A stretch of DNA of 64,000 bases from Ditibartonella apis (GTDB lineage Bacteria > Pseudomonadota > Alphaproteobacteria > Rhizobiales > Rhizobiaceae): NCBI RefSeq assembly GCF_001952075.1, contig NZ_LXYU01000004.1, forward strand, positions 186,001 to 250,000. The letters are read 5' to 3'. Position 1 is the first letter of the stretch. Each line of letters starts with the position of its first letter. The notes beneath the pieces are model-generated. The model had not been told where the DNA came from, searched no databases, and saw only the letters and a program-made list of their open reading frames with translations. The position numbers were made by a program, and so were the translations under genes. Shown piece after piece: positions 1 through 9,042 of the stretch.

Positions 1-168
1 GGCTGCTGCCGTACGAATATCGGAAGCATTTATCCCTGTGATATTTAAAAAACGTGGCATAAGCTCGGGATCGTTCGCGATAAACAATAATGCGGATACC
101 GCCAATTCTTCAGCTTCTTCACGATTGGTTATCAGTTTTTTCATATCATTTAGCCAAGTAGTAACCAT
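1..168 (-). CDS. DUF3572 family protein (5' part; C-terminus runs off the window)
   Basis: This frame is open from an ATG at 168 down to the window edge, so only about the first 56 residues are present. The protein is small and Rhizobiales-specific with no known biochemical role. The visible stretch contains the pattern EELAVSALLF-IANDPELMPRF followed by GINASDIRTAA, which I recognise as the start of the DUF3572 family. An internal ATG at 144 (MKKLITN) is an equally possible start. The gene is divergent from divK with about 50 bases between them, a neighbourhood that recurs in rhizobial genomes. The family call comes from memory of its sequence pattern; function is unknown. Confidence 0.72.
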   Translation of the reverse strand, partial: MVTTWLNDMKKLITNREEAEELAVSALLFIANDPELMPRFLNITGINASDIRTAAA

Positions 169-217
169 AACAAGTTTACTCTTATAGTTACAAAGCTGGA
201 AGAGCGGAGATTGTAGG

Positions 218-583
218 ATGTCAAAAAAAGTTATGATCGTGGAAGATAACGAACTCAATATGAAATTGTTCCACGATCTTGTCGAAGCCTGTGGCTATGA
301 AACGGTTGAAACCCGCAGCGGTTTGGCTGCATTGGATCTGGCTCGACAAAACAAACCCGGCCTTATTTTAATGGATATCCAATTACCAGAGGTTTCCGGA
401 ATTGACGTCATCAAACAATTGAAAGCGGATGATGAATTGAAATCTATACCGGTCGTTGCAGTTACTGCCTTTGCTATGAAGGGCGACGAGGAAAGAATCA
501 GAGCTAGTGGATGTGAAGATTATATGTCGAAGCCGATATCGGTTGTTAATTTCATGGCTATGGTCAAACGATTTCTCGGGTGA
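218..583 (+). CDS. divK: Single-domain response regulator DivK
   Basis: DivK is a stand-alone receiver protein of the alphaproteobacterial cell-cycle and polarity phosphorelay; in related bacteria it is phosphorylated by PleC/DivJ/PdhS-type kinases and acts on DivL-CckA, hence on CtrA. The 121 residues form one receiver domain with no output domain. The acidic pair is near residues 10-11 (VEDNE), the phospho-acceptor is D53 in LILMDIQLP, the conserved Thr is T83 and the conserved Lys is K105 in MSKPIS. The length is normal for DivK. The gene is divergent from DUF3572 and ends in a strong terminator. In many relatives pleD follows directly, but here the next genes are convergent ribosomal protein genes. 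Confidence 0.93.
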   Translation: MSKKVMIVEDNELNMKLFHDLVEACGYETVETRSGLAALDLARQNKPGLILMDIQLPEVSGIDVIKQLKADDELKSIPVVAVTAFAMKGDEERIRASGCEDYMSKPISVVNFMAMVKRFLG

Positions 584-626
584 GATACACTCATAAAGAC
601 TTTTGAATTCGATGAATTACAAAAAT

Positions 627-655
627 AAAAAAGCCCCGCAAAAACGGGGCTTTTT
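627..655. terminator. Bidirectional intrinsic terminator between divK and rpsI
   Basis: A perfect stem AAGCCCCG / CGGGGCTT (631-638 with 645-652) encloses a six-base A-rich loop. It is flanked by A residues on the left and T residues on the right, so it can act as a Rho-independent terminator on both strands, ending divK on + and the rplM-rpsI transcript on -. Confidence 0.92.
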
Positions 656-672
656 GTAAAATAACATAGGAA

Positions 673-1161
673 TCAACGTTTCGAGAACTGGAAAGAACGA
701 CGGGCTTTTGCCTTACCGTATTTCTTACGTTCAACAACGCGGCTATCACGTGTGAGGAAGCCGCCTTTTTTCAGTACCGAACGGAGACCAGGTTCGAAAT
801 AGGTCAAAGCCTTGGAAATACCGTGACGAACAGCACCGGCTTGACCAGAAAGACCACCACCGGCAACCGATGCAATAATGTCGAACTGACCATCGCGATT
901 TGCAGCAAGAATTGGCTGACGCAAAATCATTTGCAAAACAGGGCGTGCAAAATATTTGTCAAAATCTTTACCGTTAACGACAATTTTGCCGCTACCCGGT
1001 TTTATCCAAACGCGTGCAATAGCGTCTTTACGTTTACCTGTAGCATAGGAACGTCCTTGAGCGTCAAGCTTACGTTCATGAACAGGAGCTTCCGGTGCTG
1101 CAGGAGCTACAACCGTTTCGGTTGCCGCACCAAGCTCGGAAAAAGAACTAATCTCGGCCAT
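673..1161 (-). CDS. rpsI: 30S ribosomal protein S9 (uS9)
   Basis: S9 is a small-subunit head protein whose C-terminal tail reaches the P-site tRNA. The 162 residues comprise an Ala/Pro/Glu-rich N-terminal extension of about 33 residues, common in rhizobial S9, and the conserved core starting at [17 protein letters not shown]. The [18 protein letters not shown] end is the invariant basic tail. It lies 2 bases downstream of rplM, forming the usual L13-S9 operon, and is terminated by the shared hairpin at 627-655. Nothing is missing or unusual. Confidence 0.97.
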   Translation of the reverse strand: MAEISSFSELGAATETVVAPAAPEAPVHERKLDAQGRSYATGKRKDAIARVWIKPGSGKIVVNGKDFDKYFARPVLQMILRQPILAANRDGQFDIIASVAGGGLSGQAGAVRHGISKALTYFEPGLRSVLKKGGFLTRDSRVVERKKYGKAKARRSFQFSKR

Positions 1162-1163
1162 AA

Positions 1164-1628
1164 TTAAGCAATCCTTTTATTTTTACGGTTGAGAGCGCCA
1201 ACATTGATAATTTCAGGTTGCTGGGCTTCATGAGGATGTTTGGTTCCAGCATAGACACGCAAATTTTTCATCTGCCGACGGCCAAGAGGACCACGCGGAA
1301 TCATGCGTTCAACAGCTTTCTCAATAACTCGTTCAGGAAAACGTCCTTCAAGGATTTGACGAGCCGTACGTTCTTTGACGCTGCCGATATATCCGGTATG
1401 CCAGTAATATTTTTTGTTATGAAGTTTTTTGCCAGTCAAAACGACTTTGTCGGCATTGATTACGATAACATTATCACCATCATCAACGTGTGGTGTATAA
1501 GTTGGTTTGTGTTTACCGCGTAACCGGTTGGCTACCAATGTGGCAAGACGACCTAAAACAAGGTTCTCTGCGTCAATAATGACCCATTTCTTGGCCACTT
1601 CAGCGGGCTTTTGTGAAAAAGTTGCCAT
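1164..1628 (-). CDS. rplM: 50S ribosomal protein L13 (uL13)
   Basis: L13 is an early-assembling large-subunit protein that binds 23S rRNA. The 154-residue product has the family hallmarks: [16 protein letters not shown] near the N-terminus, the central [20 protein letters not shown] segment and the late [21 protein letters not shown] motif followed by HPHEAQQP. It is the first gene of the rplM-rpsI operon, and the promoter presumably lies in the AT-rich region upstream (above 1,628). The length matches the alphaproteobacterial family. Confidence 0.97.
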   Translation of the reverse strand: MATFSQKPAEVAKKWVIIDAENLVLGRLATLVANRLRGKHKPTYTPHVDDGDNVIVINADKVVLTGKKLHNKKYYWHTGYIGSVKERTARQILEGRFPERVIEKAVERMIPRGPLGRRQMKNLRVYAGTKHPHEAQQPEIINVGALNRKNKRIA

Positions 1629-3019
1629 TGAAGCTTTCCTTTTTAAAATCCCATGTTGAACAAGGGCGTTTTTTGTTGCTTAGTGTTGTGATAAGTTGAC
1701 CACAACAAATGTGCCATCCATGACACGTGCGAGCTTCTTATAAGCTTAGTGCAATTACGTCAATCAAAAAAAATTACATTAATCGAAAAATAAGCCAATA
1801 TTTCCAATATTTTGCGATAGAGGTATTATCGTACCACATAGTATTGATATGGCGTTGGCAAAGGATATTATCCCGATATTAGTGAGAATATTGCCGGTGC
1901 GCTGTCTGACAGCGAGAAGGTTTTTATTGCTGAGTTATATATATCGTTGAACTAGCCGTTAAAAACATCAGATATCCATCGAACATATTTGCTGACTTTA
2001 GCAGGTTGACAGGTGGCAAAGTTCAAATGAATGGGGTGCACCGAATGCGCACATGAGTTCATAAGTTTCAGTCGGATATATTTAGTCGCATTTAGCGAAG
2101 CATTTATTGACAAAGCATTGTTGGAAAACTTGAACAAATATATTAAAAAAATAAATCAATATGCTGTAATTAAAGGTAAATCTAAAAAGTTCTTGGGCCC
2201 GCAATAGTTGGAGACAGTCAAAGGGTGTGATCAAAACGAAATCTGAAAATAAGCAATTAACCGCCCAACATCGGACTAATCGATAACCAGATATGCGTAT
2301 TTTCGCCTTGAGCAATGTCCAAAACAGCTATTATCAATGATAAATTGCAATACTTGCGGGGGAAAAGGGGAATGACCATACGAGCAGTTAGAGGAACAAC
2401 CACAAAGTCTAGCGAAAACGTTTCCCGTTAAAAACGTTGAACGACGGTTGGGCGGGAGAATGAATTGAAGGACATCAACTCTCTACAGTGGATTGGGAAT
2501 TCTACGTAGATCACATACCTCCACCTTCGGTTTTTACCTTTTCAAGCTATGATTTTCATGTATGGCGTGCATTTATCAAATTCGATAAAGGCAGTTCATT
2601 CTGATGCATGTATTGCATTTGATACGAAACTAAAAGCAGGTAAATCAATTTCAATAAAACGATTGAACATTCCCGATCTTAGCAATTCACTTGGTGTTTA
2701 GCCATCGCATGACTTTGTTTGTAGAAAACAGGCTTGCGCGTTCGGTTATATAGGTCGAAACGCTGTCGATAAAATCCAACCAAGCACATTATATTGGTTA
2801 AAAAATCCGGCTTAAGCGGTTTTGAGAGGAAATATGAGCGATTTTTATTCTGAATGTTCCAGATCAGACAGACTGCAAATGTCGGAGTAAATAAATATCC
2901 GGACGAGTTTAATTGCGGGATAAAAATAGTGACAATTCAGGGATTAGAGAAATTGTTTTCTTGTGCCTCTACGCAGGTTCTTCTAGCTTCTTTGTAACAA
3001 AGATATTTCAAGATGCTTT
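1629..3019. pseudogene. Gene-poor region with probable decayed coding sequence on the + strand
   Basis: No intact gene is convincing in these 1.4 kb. Short + strand frames look like protein but are interrupted: 1863-1955 (reads ..YYPDISENIAGALSDSEK..), a segment in a shifted frame from about 1955 to 2054 (KNIRYPSNIFADFSRL..), 2055-2207 (..FSEAFIDKALLENLNKYI..), 2464-2604 (..STVDWEFYVDHIPPPSVF..), and 2558-2815, which has a single in-frame TAG at 2699. The frame changes and stops suggest one or more degraded genes. I could not identify a parent family. Short minus-strand frames here look like noise. The metY promoter presumably lies in the last 150 bases, and I see no clear riboswitch. Confidence 0.4.
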
Positions 3020-3021
3020 AT

Positions 3022-3027
3022 GGAGAA
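3022..3027 (+). promoter_or_regulatory. Shine-Dalgarno site deciding the metY start
   Basis: GGAGAA is placed correctly for the ATG at 3032 but overlaps the upstream in-frame ATG at 3020, so it can only serve the downstream start. Confidence 0.7.
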
Positions 3028-3031
3028 GCAA

Positions 3032-4315
3032 ATGACAAAAGTAAAACCGGGAATAGAAACACTGGCAGTCCATGCGGGAACCGCTCCTGATCCGACAACG
3101 GGCGCGAGGATCACACCCATTTATCAGACCACAGCCTATGTGTTCAAGGATGCCGATCAGGCAGCAAACCGCTTTGCCTTGACTGAACCCGGAAATATTT
3201 ATGGGCGTATTACAAACCCGACACAAGCGGTATTGGAAGAAAAAGTAGCAGCACTGGAAGGCGGTACGGCTGCCTTGGCAACCGCATCCGGTCATGCTGC
3301 AGAATTTCTTACATTTCATACGCTTATGGAACCCGGAGAAAATTTCGTTGCCGGACGGCAGCTTTATGGTGGATCGATCAACCAATTCTCGAATGCATTC
3401 AAGTCGTTCAACTGGCAAGTCCGTTGGGCTGACAGCGAAGAACCCGAGACGTTCGAGAAGCAAATCGACGACAAGACGCGCGCTATCTATATTGAAAGTT
3501 TTGCCAATCCGGGTGGAATTGTGGTGGATATCGAAGCAATTGCGAAAATTGCTCACGCTCATGGTGTGCCGCTCATCGTCGACAATACGCTTGCAACGCC
3601 TTACCTACTGCGCCCGATCGAGCATGGAGCCGATATTGTTATCCATTCGCTAACAAAATTTATTGGTGGTCATGGTAATTCTATGGGTGGTCTTCTTGTC
3701 GATGGCGGAACTTTTGATTGGGGAAAATCAGGGCACTATAAAAAATTGACCGAACCACGTCCCGATTATGCCGGACTCGTGATCTACGAAGCTACGGGGA
3801 ATGCCGCTTTTGCAACGGCTGCGCGTGTTTTGGGTATGCGTGATTTTGGACCAACCATTTCGCCATTTAATGCATTTTTAATTTTGACAGGTGCCGAAAC
3901 TTTGCCGCTGCGTATGCAAAAACATAGTGATAATGCTTTAGCTGTGGCACAATATCTAGAGAAGCAGAAAAAGGTTTCATGGGTAAACTATGCCGGTTTG
4001 CCAAGCAATAAATATCATAAGCTTCAGCAACATTACGCGCAAAAAGGTGCAGGTTCTGTTTTCACTTTCGGCGTCAAAGGCGGATATGAGGCCGGTGTGA
4101 AATTTGCTTCTTCACTAAAATTGTTCTCGCTTTTGGCAAATATTGGAGACACGAGATCGCTTGTTATCCATCCGGCTTCGACCACTCATCGCCAATTGAC
4201 CGACAGTCAAAAAATTGCTGCCGGTGCCGGTCCTGACGTTGTTCGTTTGTCTATCGGTATAGAAGACGTGAAGGACATTGTTGGCGATATAGAACAGGCA
4301 TTGGATAAAATTTGA
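3032..4315 (+). CDS. metY: O-acetylhomoserine aminocarboxypropyltransferase (sulfhydrylase)
   Basis: This PLP enzyme of the Cys/Met metabolism family condenses O-acetylhomoserine with sulfide or methanethiol to give homocysteine or methionine. The Schiff-base lysine is about K209 in HSLTKFIGGHG. Other family marks are YGRITNPTQ (PLP phosphate contacts), LEGGTAALATASG and the extended VDGGTFDWGKSG region that separates MetY from the shorter MetB/MetZ group. An ATG at 3020 is possible, but GGAGAA at 3022-3027 lies 4-5 bases before the ATG at 3032, so 3032 is preferred, giving 427 residues, the usual size. It is monocistronic, ending in the hairpin at 4348-4385. Confidence 0.92.
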   Translation: MTKVKPGIETLAVHAGTAPDPTTGARITPIYQTTAYVFKDADQAANRFALTEPGNIYGRITNPTQAVLEEKVAALEGGTAALATASGHAAEFLTFHTLMEPGENFVAGRQLYGGSINQFSNAFKSFNWQVRWADSEEPETFEKQIDDKTRAIYIESFANPGGIVVDIEAIAKIAHAHGVPLIVDNTLATPYLLRPIEHGADIVIHSLTKFIGGHGNSMGGLLVDGGTFDWGKSGHYKKLTEPRPDYAGLVIYEATGNAAFATAARVLGMRDFGPTISPFNAFLILTGAETLPLRMQKHSDNALAVAQYLEKQKKVSWVNYAGLPSNKYHKLQQHYAQKGAGSVFTFGVKGGYEAGVKFASSLKLFSLLANIGDTRSLVIHPASTTHRQLTDSQKIAAGAGPDVVRLSIGIEDVKDIVGDIEQALDKI

Positions 4316-4347
4316 CAGTAAAGATAGTATCGTAAAAAGGGGTAAGG

Positions 4348-4385
4348 CCTTCAGAGGTGAAAAACACTTCTGAAGGTTTTTATTT
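4348..4385 (+). terminator. Intrinsic terminator after metY
   Basis: A 12-pair stem (CCTTCAGAGGTG with CACTTCTGAAGG, one G-U pair) with an AAAAA loop is followed by TTTTTATTT. It sits 32 bases after the metY stop and before recJ. Confidence 0.88.
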
Positions 4386-4472
4386 ATGTTGCTACGCGGA
4401 CGTCTCTGAAAATTAAAGGAAATTTGAATTTGTGCGTCGCTTTGAAGGGCTTTTTGTTGTATCAGATCAATC

Positions 4473-6257
4473 ATGATAGAGACCGAACAGAATTTTTTAG
4501 GTGTAGCCCGATCTGCAATCGGACGGAGATGGATTGCAAGCCTTGATCGGGAAGGGGTCAATGATGCTCTCACTATGTCGCAAAAATTCGGCATAGCAGA
4601 GCCTCTGGCACGCGTTCTAGCAGCGCGTTCGGTTCCAGAAGAAGAAGTTTTGAATTATCTAGACCCGACTTTGAAGGCATTGACACCTGATCCGGTGACT
4701 TTTGTAGACATGGAAAAAGCAACAGAGCGGATTGTCCAAGCTATTGACCACAAAGAAAAAGTTGCGATTTTCGGTGACTATGATGTCGATGGTGCATGTT
4801 CTTCAGCTATTCTCTATCGATTTTTGACTTTTTTTGGTCTCAACGTGGATATCTACATACCTGACCGCATCGTTGAAGGTTATGGACCCAATCCGCAAGC
4901 TATGAAAATGTTGGCTGATAACGGTGCAAGTTTGATCGTCACTGTGGATTGTGGAGCAAATAGCGCAGAGGCTATAAAAGCAGCACGGGAGAAAGGTGTT
5001 GATGTGGTTGTACTCGACCATCACCAGATGGGGGAAGTCCATAAGGAAGCCTATGCACTCGTTAATCCGAATCGTCCGGACGACCGTTCGGGACAGGGAA
5101 ATCTCTGTGCGGCCGGTCTTGTTTTTATAACAGTAGCATGGACGTTAAAAAAAATCAGACAGCAAAGAAAGCATCGCGATCTTCCGGATATTCTATGTTA
5201 TCTTGATCTTGTAGCGCTTGCGACAGTTTGTGATGTTGTGCCGCTTGTCGGTGTGAACAGGGCTTTCGTTACAAAGGGGTTAAAAGTTGCGCGTATGATG
5301 TCCAATCCCGGTATTGTAGCGCTTTCAAGAGTTGCCAGAATTGGCGAACCACTCAATGTGTTTCATCTCGGTTTTTTACTCGGACCGCGTATAAACGCAG
5401 GAGGCAGAATTGGTGATCAGGCGCTTGGAGCGCGCCTGTTGACTACAAAAACCGAGGACGAGGCCAATGCTATCGCGGAAGAGCTCAATACTCTCAATCA
5501 GGAGAGACAAGCTATCGAAGCAAAGCAACTTTTGGAAGCAGAAAGCGATCTGCAATCATTAAAACTTGACGAAAGTCCAAGTGTGATCGTTGTTTCACAC
5601 GAGGGGTGGCACCCCGGTATTGTTGGAATTCTTGCAGCCAGATTGAAAGAAAAATTCAGGTGCCCGGCTTTTGCAATAGCAATCAAAGCAGATGGCAGCG
5701 CGACAGGATCGGGGCGCTCGATAGCCGGAGTTAATCTCGGTGAGCTGGTGCGGGAAGCTGTTGAATTGAACCTGCTTGAAAAAGGCGGGGGACATGCTAT
5801 GGCAGCAGGCGTTACAATTTTAAAGAGCAAAATAGATGAATTCCGGAAATGGCTTGGGCAGAAATTGTCTGCCAAAGTAAATGATTTGCACGCCCATGAA
5901 ACATTGTCGATAGATGGACTGTTATCGGCTTCGGGAGCTACCAAAGAGCTTTATGAAATGATTGAAAAAGCTGGACCCTTCGGTTCCGGAAATCCGCTGC
6001 CAATATTTGTATTACCGTCGCACCGTCTGTCAGATGTCAGAGAAGTGGGCAGCGGACATTTATTGATGTCACTATCAAATATTGAAGGAAAAAAATTAAA
6101 AGCCATAGCATTTCGTGCGGTAGATACGGATCTCGGGAACTTTTTGATAGCACATCTTGGAAAAAACATTCATATTGCGGGTAATCTGAACCTTAATTAT
6201 TGGAACGGTCAGGCGTCACCCCAATTGAGGGTGATTGACGCAGCCGAGCCTGAATAA
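4473..6257 (+). CDS. recJ: Single-stranded-DNA-specific exonuclease RecJ
   Basis: RecJ is the 5'-3' ssDNA exonuclease of RecF-pathway recombination and mismatch repair. The 594-residue protein has the DHH core: FGDYDVDGACS with D102, D104 and D106, VTVDCG with D159, and the DHH triad at 182-184 (LDHHQ), all Mn2+ ligands. The DHHA1 domain carries GGGHAMAAG near residue 440, and the C-terminal OB-like domain ends with GNLNLNYWNGQ. The N-terminus FLGVARSAIGRRW matches rhizobial RecJ, supporting the ATG at 4473 despite a weak ribosome site. Upstream hom and glpX, found next to recJ in some rhizobia, are absent here. Confidence 0.95.
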   Translation: MIETEQNFLGVARSAIGRRWIASLDREGVNDALTMSQKFGIAEPLARVLAARSVPEEEVLNYLDPTLKALTPDPVTFVDMEKATERIVQAIDHKEKVAIFGDYDVDGACSSAILYRFLTFFGLNVDIYIPDRIVEGYGPNPQAMKMLADNGASLIVTVDCGANSAEAIKAAREKGVDVVVLDHHQMGEVHKEAYALVNPNRPDDRSGQGNLCAAGLVFITVAWTLKKIRQQRKHRDLPDILCYLDLVALATVCDVVPLVGVNRAFVTKGLKVARMMSNPGIVALSRVARIGEPLNVFHLGFLLGPRINAGGRIGDQALGARLLTTKTEDEANAIAEELNTLNQERQAIEAKQLLEAESDLQSLKLDESPSVIVVSHEGWHPGIVGILAARLKEKFRCPAFAIAIKADGSATGSGRSIAGVNLGELVREAVELNLLEKGGGHAMAAGVTILKSKIDEFRKWLGQKLSAKVNDLHAHETLSIDGLLSASGATKELYEMIEKAGPFGSGNPLPIFVLPSHRLSDVREVGSGHLLMSLSNIEGKKLKAIAFRAVDTDLGNFLIAHLGKNIHIAGNLNLNYWNGQASPQLRVIDAAEPE

Positions 6258-6803
6258 GGAAAAATTTATCGGGATATGTTCCAACGCGAAAACTGTTCAC
6301 TTGTCCGGAAATGAGGACTCCAAGATGTGGTTCTCGATAATTTTACATCATCGCAGTATTATTACGAATAAATATACGTAAAATCATGTGAGAAAGAGAA
6401 TAAGCAATACAATTATACAATTTGAAAAATAGGTAAATTAAAAAAATAATATTTAAATTATTTATAATATTATAAATATTATTAAAAGTATGAATTTTAT
6501 AGCAACAGTATTATATTTTAAAAAATCTCTGACGAACGGTTATGCGTAAACCTTTCATGTTTTACTGTCATAATTTCAAGTTCAGGTAACAATCAATATT
6601 TTTAAATGAGCATTGGATCGAGACAAATCTATCTCATTCACAAAACTAAATGTGTATCCAACAGTTTGATATTGGGAACATGAAAATCAAACCATAATAT
6701 TTCAATTTTAACGGTGTGAGATTTCAACGACGCTTTACGAGATTTTTTTTACAGTCAATTTTATTATTGTAGTTCGCTAAACGTTTAATTTTTCGATAAA
6801 TTA
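6258..6803. other. AT-rich intergenic region between convergent recJ and parE
   Basis: About 550 bases, very AT-rich in the middle (6,400-6,520). There is no open frame of convincing composition on either strand and no clear hairpin-plus-T-run terminator. I see nothing assignable. Confidence 0.6.
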
Positions 6804-8882
6804 TCAAATATCCAGATTATCGGCGAATTCCGCATTTTCCTGAATGAAATGAAAACGGGCTTCAGGCTTTGATCCCATAAGATCCTCAACGACTTTTTTA
6901 GTCACCTGATTGCTTTCACTATCAATGTCGACTCGTAGTAAAGTCCTGTTTTTCGGATCCATGGTCGTTTCTTTAAGCTGGTCCGAACGCATTTCTCCTA
7001 AACCTTTGAACCGACCGATTTCGATTTTTCCACGGCCGGTAAATTTTGTCTTTAATAGTTCATCCTTATGGGCGTCATCCCGCGCATAGGCAACATTACC
7101 ACCTTGCGAAATGCGATAGAGAGGCGGAACCGCTAAAAAAAGATGCCCCTTCTTTATAAGTTCCGGCATCTCCTGATAAAAAAAAGTAATCAGGAGCGAG
7201 GCAATATGGGCGCCGTCGACATCGGCATCTGTCATGATGATAATCCTATCATACCTCAGATCGCTCTCTTTATATTTTGAATGTGTGCCACAACCGAGTG
7301 CCAATATAAGATCGGATATTATCTGGTTATTACTCAACTTGTCACGGCCGGCACTGGCAACATTAAGAATCTTTCCGCGTAAGGGTAACACCGCCTGAGT
7401 TGCACGATTTCTGGCCTGTTTTGCCGAACCACCGGCTGAATCACCTTCGACGAGAAATAACTCTGCTCCCGCAGCGGAATTATGCGTACAATCAGCGAGT
7501 TTTCCTGGAAGGCGTAACTTCCGCACGGCAGTTTTGCGACTGACTTCTTTCTCCTGACGCCTTTTTAATCGTTCCTCGGCTCTCTCAACAACCCAATCAA
7601 GAAGTTTGGTGGCTTCCTGAGGGGAATTGGCGAGCCAATGATCAAACGGGTCACGAATCGCATTTTCGACGATTCGTTGTGCTTCGACGGTTGCCAAACG
7701 ATCTTTGGTTTGTCCGACAAATTCCGGTTCACGGATAAAGACCGAAAGCATTACAGCCGCCGATATCATCACATCATCGGTGGTGATAACGGACGCCCGT
7801 TTATTACCCGTCAATTCGGCATAAGCCTTTAATCCGCGTAGAAGAGCCTGTTTCAAACCTGCTTCATGCGTACCACCTTCACCCGTTGGTATAGTATTGC
7901 AATAGGAATGGATAAAACCGTCACCACCGTACCACGTGATCGCCCATTCGACAGAACCATGGCCACCGCGCTGTTCGGTTTTTCCTGCAAAAATATCCGA
8001 AGTGACTTGATATTCCCCGTCAAGAGATGAACTTAAAAAATCTTTCAACCCGCCCGGAAAATGAAAAACAGCTTTCTCGGGAATATTGTCTTTCCCGATA
8101 AGCTTTGCCGGATCGCAACTCCAGCGAATTTCAACACCGCCAAAAAGGTAGGCTTTCGAGCGTGCCATTTTGTAGATCCGTTCAGGATCGAAAGCAGCTT
8201 TTGGCCCAAATATTTCTGCATCCGGATGAAAACGGACGCGTGTACCACGGCGATTATGGATTTCGCCTAAATCTTCCAGACCTGACTTGGGAATCCCGCG
8301 GGAAAACCGCTGTCGGTAAAGTTTGCGGCCACGCGCTACCTCCACCTCCATGTCATCTGACAAAGCATTGACAACCGATATTCCGACGCCGTGAAGTCCA
8401 CCTGATGTTTCATATGCCTTTCCGTCGAATTTGCCGCCTGAATGTAATTGGGTCATGATAACTTCAAGCGTCGATTTATCAGGCATTTGCGGATGGTTCT
8501 CTACCGGTATACCGCGTCCGTTATCGGTAACTGTTAAATACCCGTCGGCATCAAGCGATACTTCGATAAAATTGGCATAGCCTGCAACAGCCTCGTCCAT
8601 CGAGTTATCAATAACTTCTGCGAAAAGATGATGAAGTGCTTTACTGTCAGTGCCACCGATATACATTCCCGGACGCAAACGCACCGGTTCCAACCCTTCC
8701 AGCACACGGATAGATGAAGCATCATAGCTATCTTCTGCATCGGTTGTTACAGTCAAGGATTTCAACGTTTGTTTATCTTTTTTTTCGAGATTCACTTTTT
8801 TTGAAACGCCATCGGAAAGTTCTTTTGCCGTTTCTGTATTGCTTTGCAAATTTCCAAAAAGATCGTTATGTTTCTCGTCCAT
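6804..8882 (-). CDS. parE: DNA topoisomerase IV subunit B
   Basis: ParE is the ATPase subunit of topoisomerase IV, which decatenates sister chromosomes together with ParC. Its 692 residues start with a charged, poorly conserved extension of about 55 residues. The GHKL ATPase domain follows (IDNSMDEA around 91-98 with N93 for Mg-ATP, DNGRGIPV, and the GGLHGVG lid). The TOPRIM domain has EGDSAGGSAKQARNR and MTDADVDGAHI, with the C-terminal RFKGLGEM near the end. The RGKILNVASAGRDKL stretch without the GyrB insertion favours ParE over GyrB. The gene is divergent from the glycosyltransferase gene at 9,043. Confidence 0.94.
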   Translation of the reverse strand: MDEKHNDLFGNLQSNTETAKELSDGVSKKVNLEKKDKQTLKSLTVTTDAEDSYDASSIRVLEGLEPVRLRPGMYIGGTDSKALHHLFAEVIDNSMDEAVAGYANFIEVSLDADGYLTVTDNGRGIPVENHPQMPDKSTLEVIMTQLHSGGKFDGKAYETSGGLHGVGISVVNALSDDMEVEVARGRKLYRQRFSRGIPKSGLEDLGEIHNRRGTRVRFHPDAEIFGPKAAFDPERIYKMARSKAYLFGGVEIRWSCDPAKLIGKDNIPEKAVFHFPGGLKDFLSSSLDGEYQVTSDIFAGKTEQRGGHGSVEWAITWYGGDGFIHSYCNTIPTGEGGTHEAGLKQALLRGLKAYAELTGNKRASVITTDDVMISAAVMLSVFIREPEFVGQTKDRLATVEAQRIVENAIRDPFDHWLANSPQEATKLLDWVVERAEERLKRRQEKEVSRKTAVRKLRLPGKLADCTHNSAAGAELFLVEGDSAGGSAKQARNRATQAVLPLRGKILNVASAGRDKLSNNQIISDLILALGCGTHSKYKESDLRYDRIIIMTDADVDGAHIASLLITFFYQEMPELIKKGHLFLAVPPLYRISQGGNVAYARDDAHKDELLKTKFTGRGKIEIGRFKGLGEMRSDQLKETTMDPKNRTLLRVDIDSESNQVTKKVVEDLMGSKPEARFHFIQENAEFADNLDI

Positions 8883-9042
8883 CGGTGTCGATTATCTATC
8901 CTAGGATTTATCTGAAGTTCAATTTGTACGAATCGTTCTATTTTTGCATATATGATGCGAAAAAGCGAGGATGTTCGTGTTCTGTTCGCAAGACTTTCAA
9001 TTAAAATGAAATCATGTAAAAGATCTACATCAAGGGGTTTGT

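Noticed and set aside
2371-2430. Short frame starting MTIRAVRGTTT that resembles the start of AroH-type chorismate mutase
   Set aside because: It stops after 19 codons and no further AroH-like sequence follows in any frame; likely chance or too decayed to name.
2880-3031. Possible SAM riboswitch ahead of metY
   Set aside because: I could not place the conserved pseudoknot elements of SAM-II; a covariance-model scan would be decisive.
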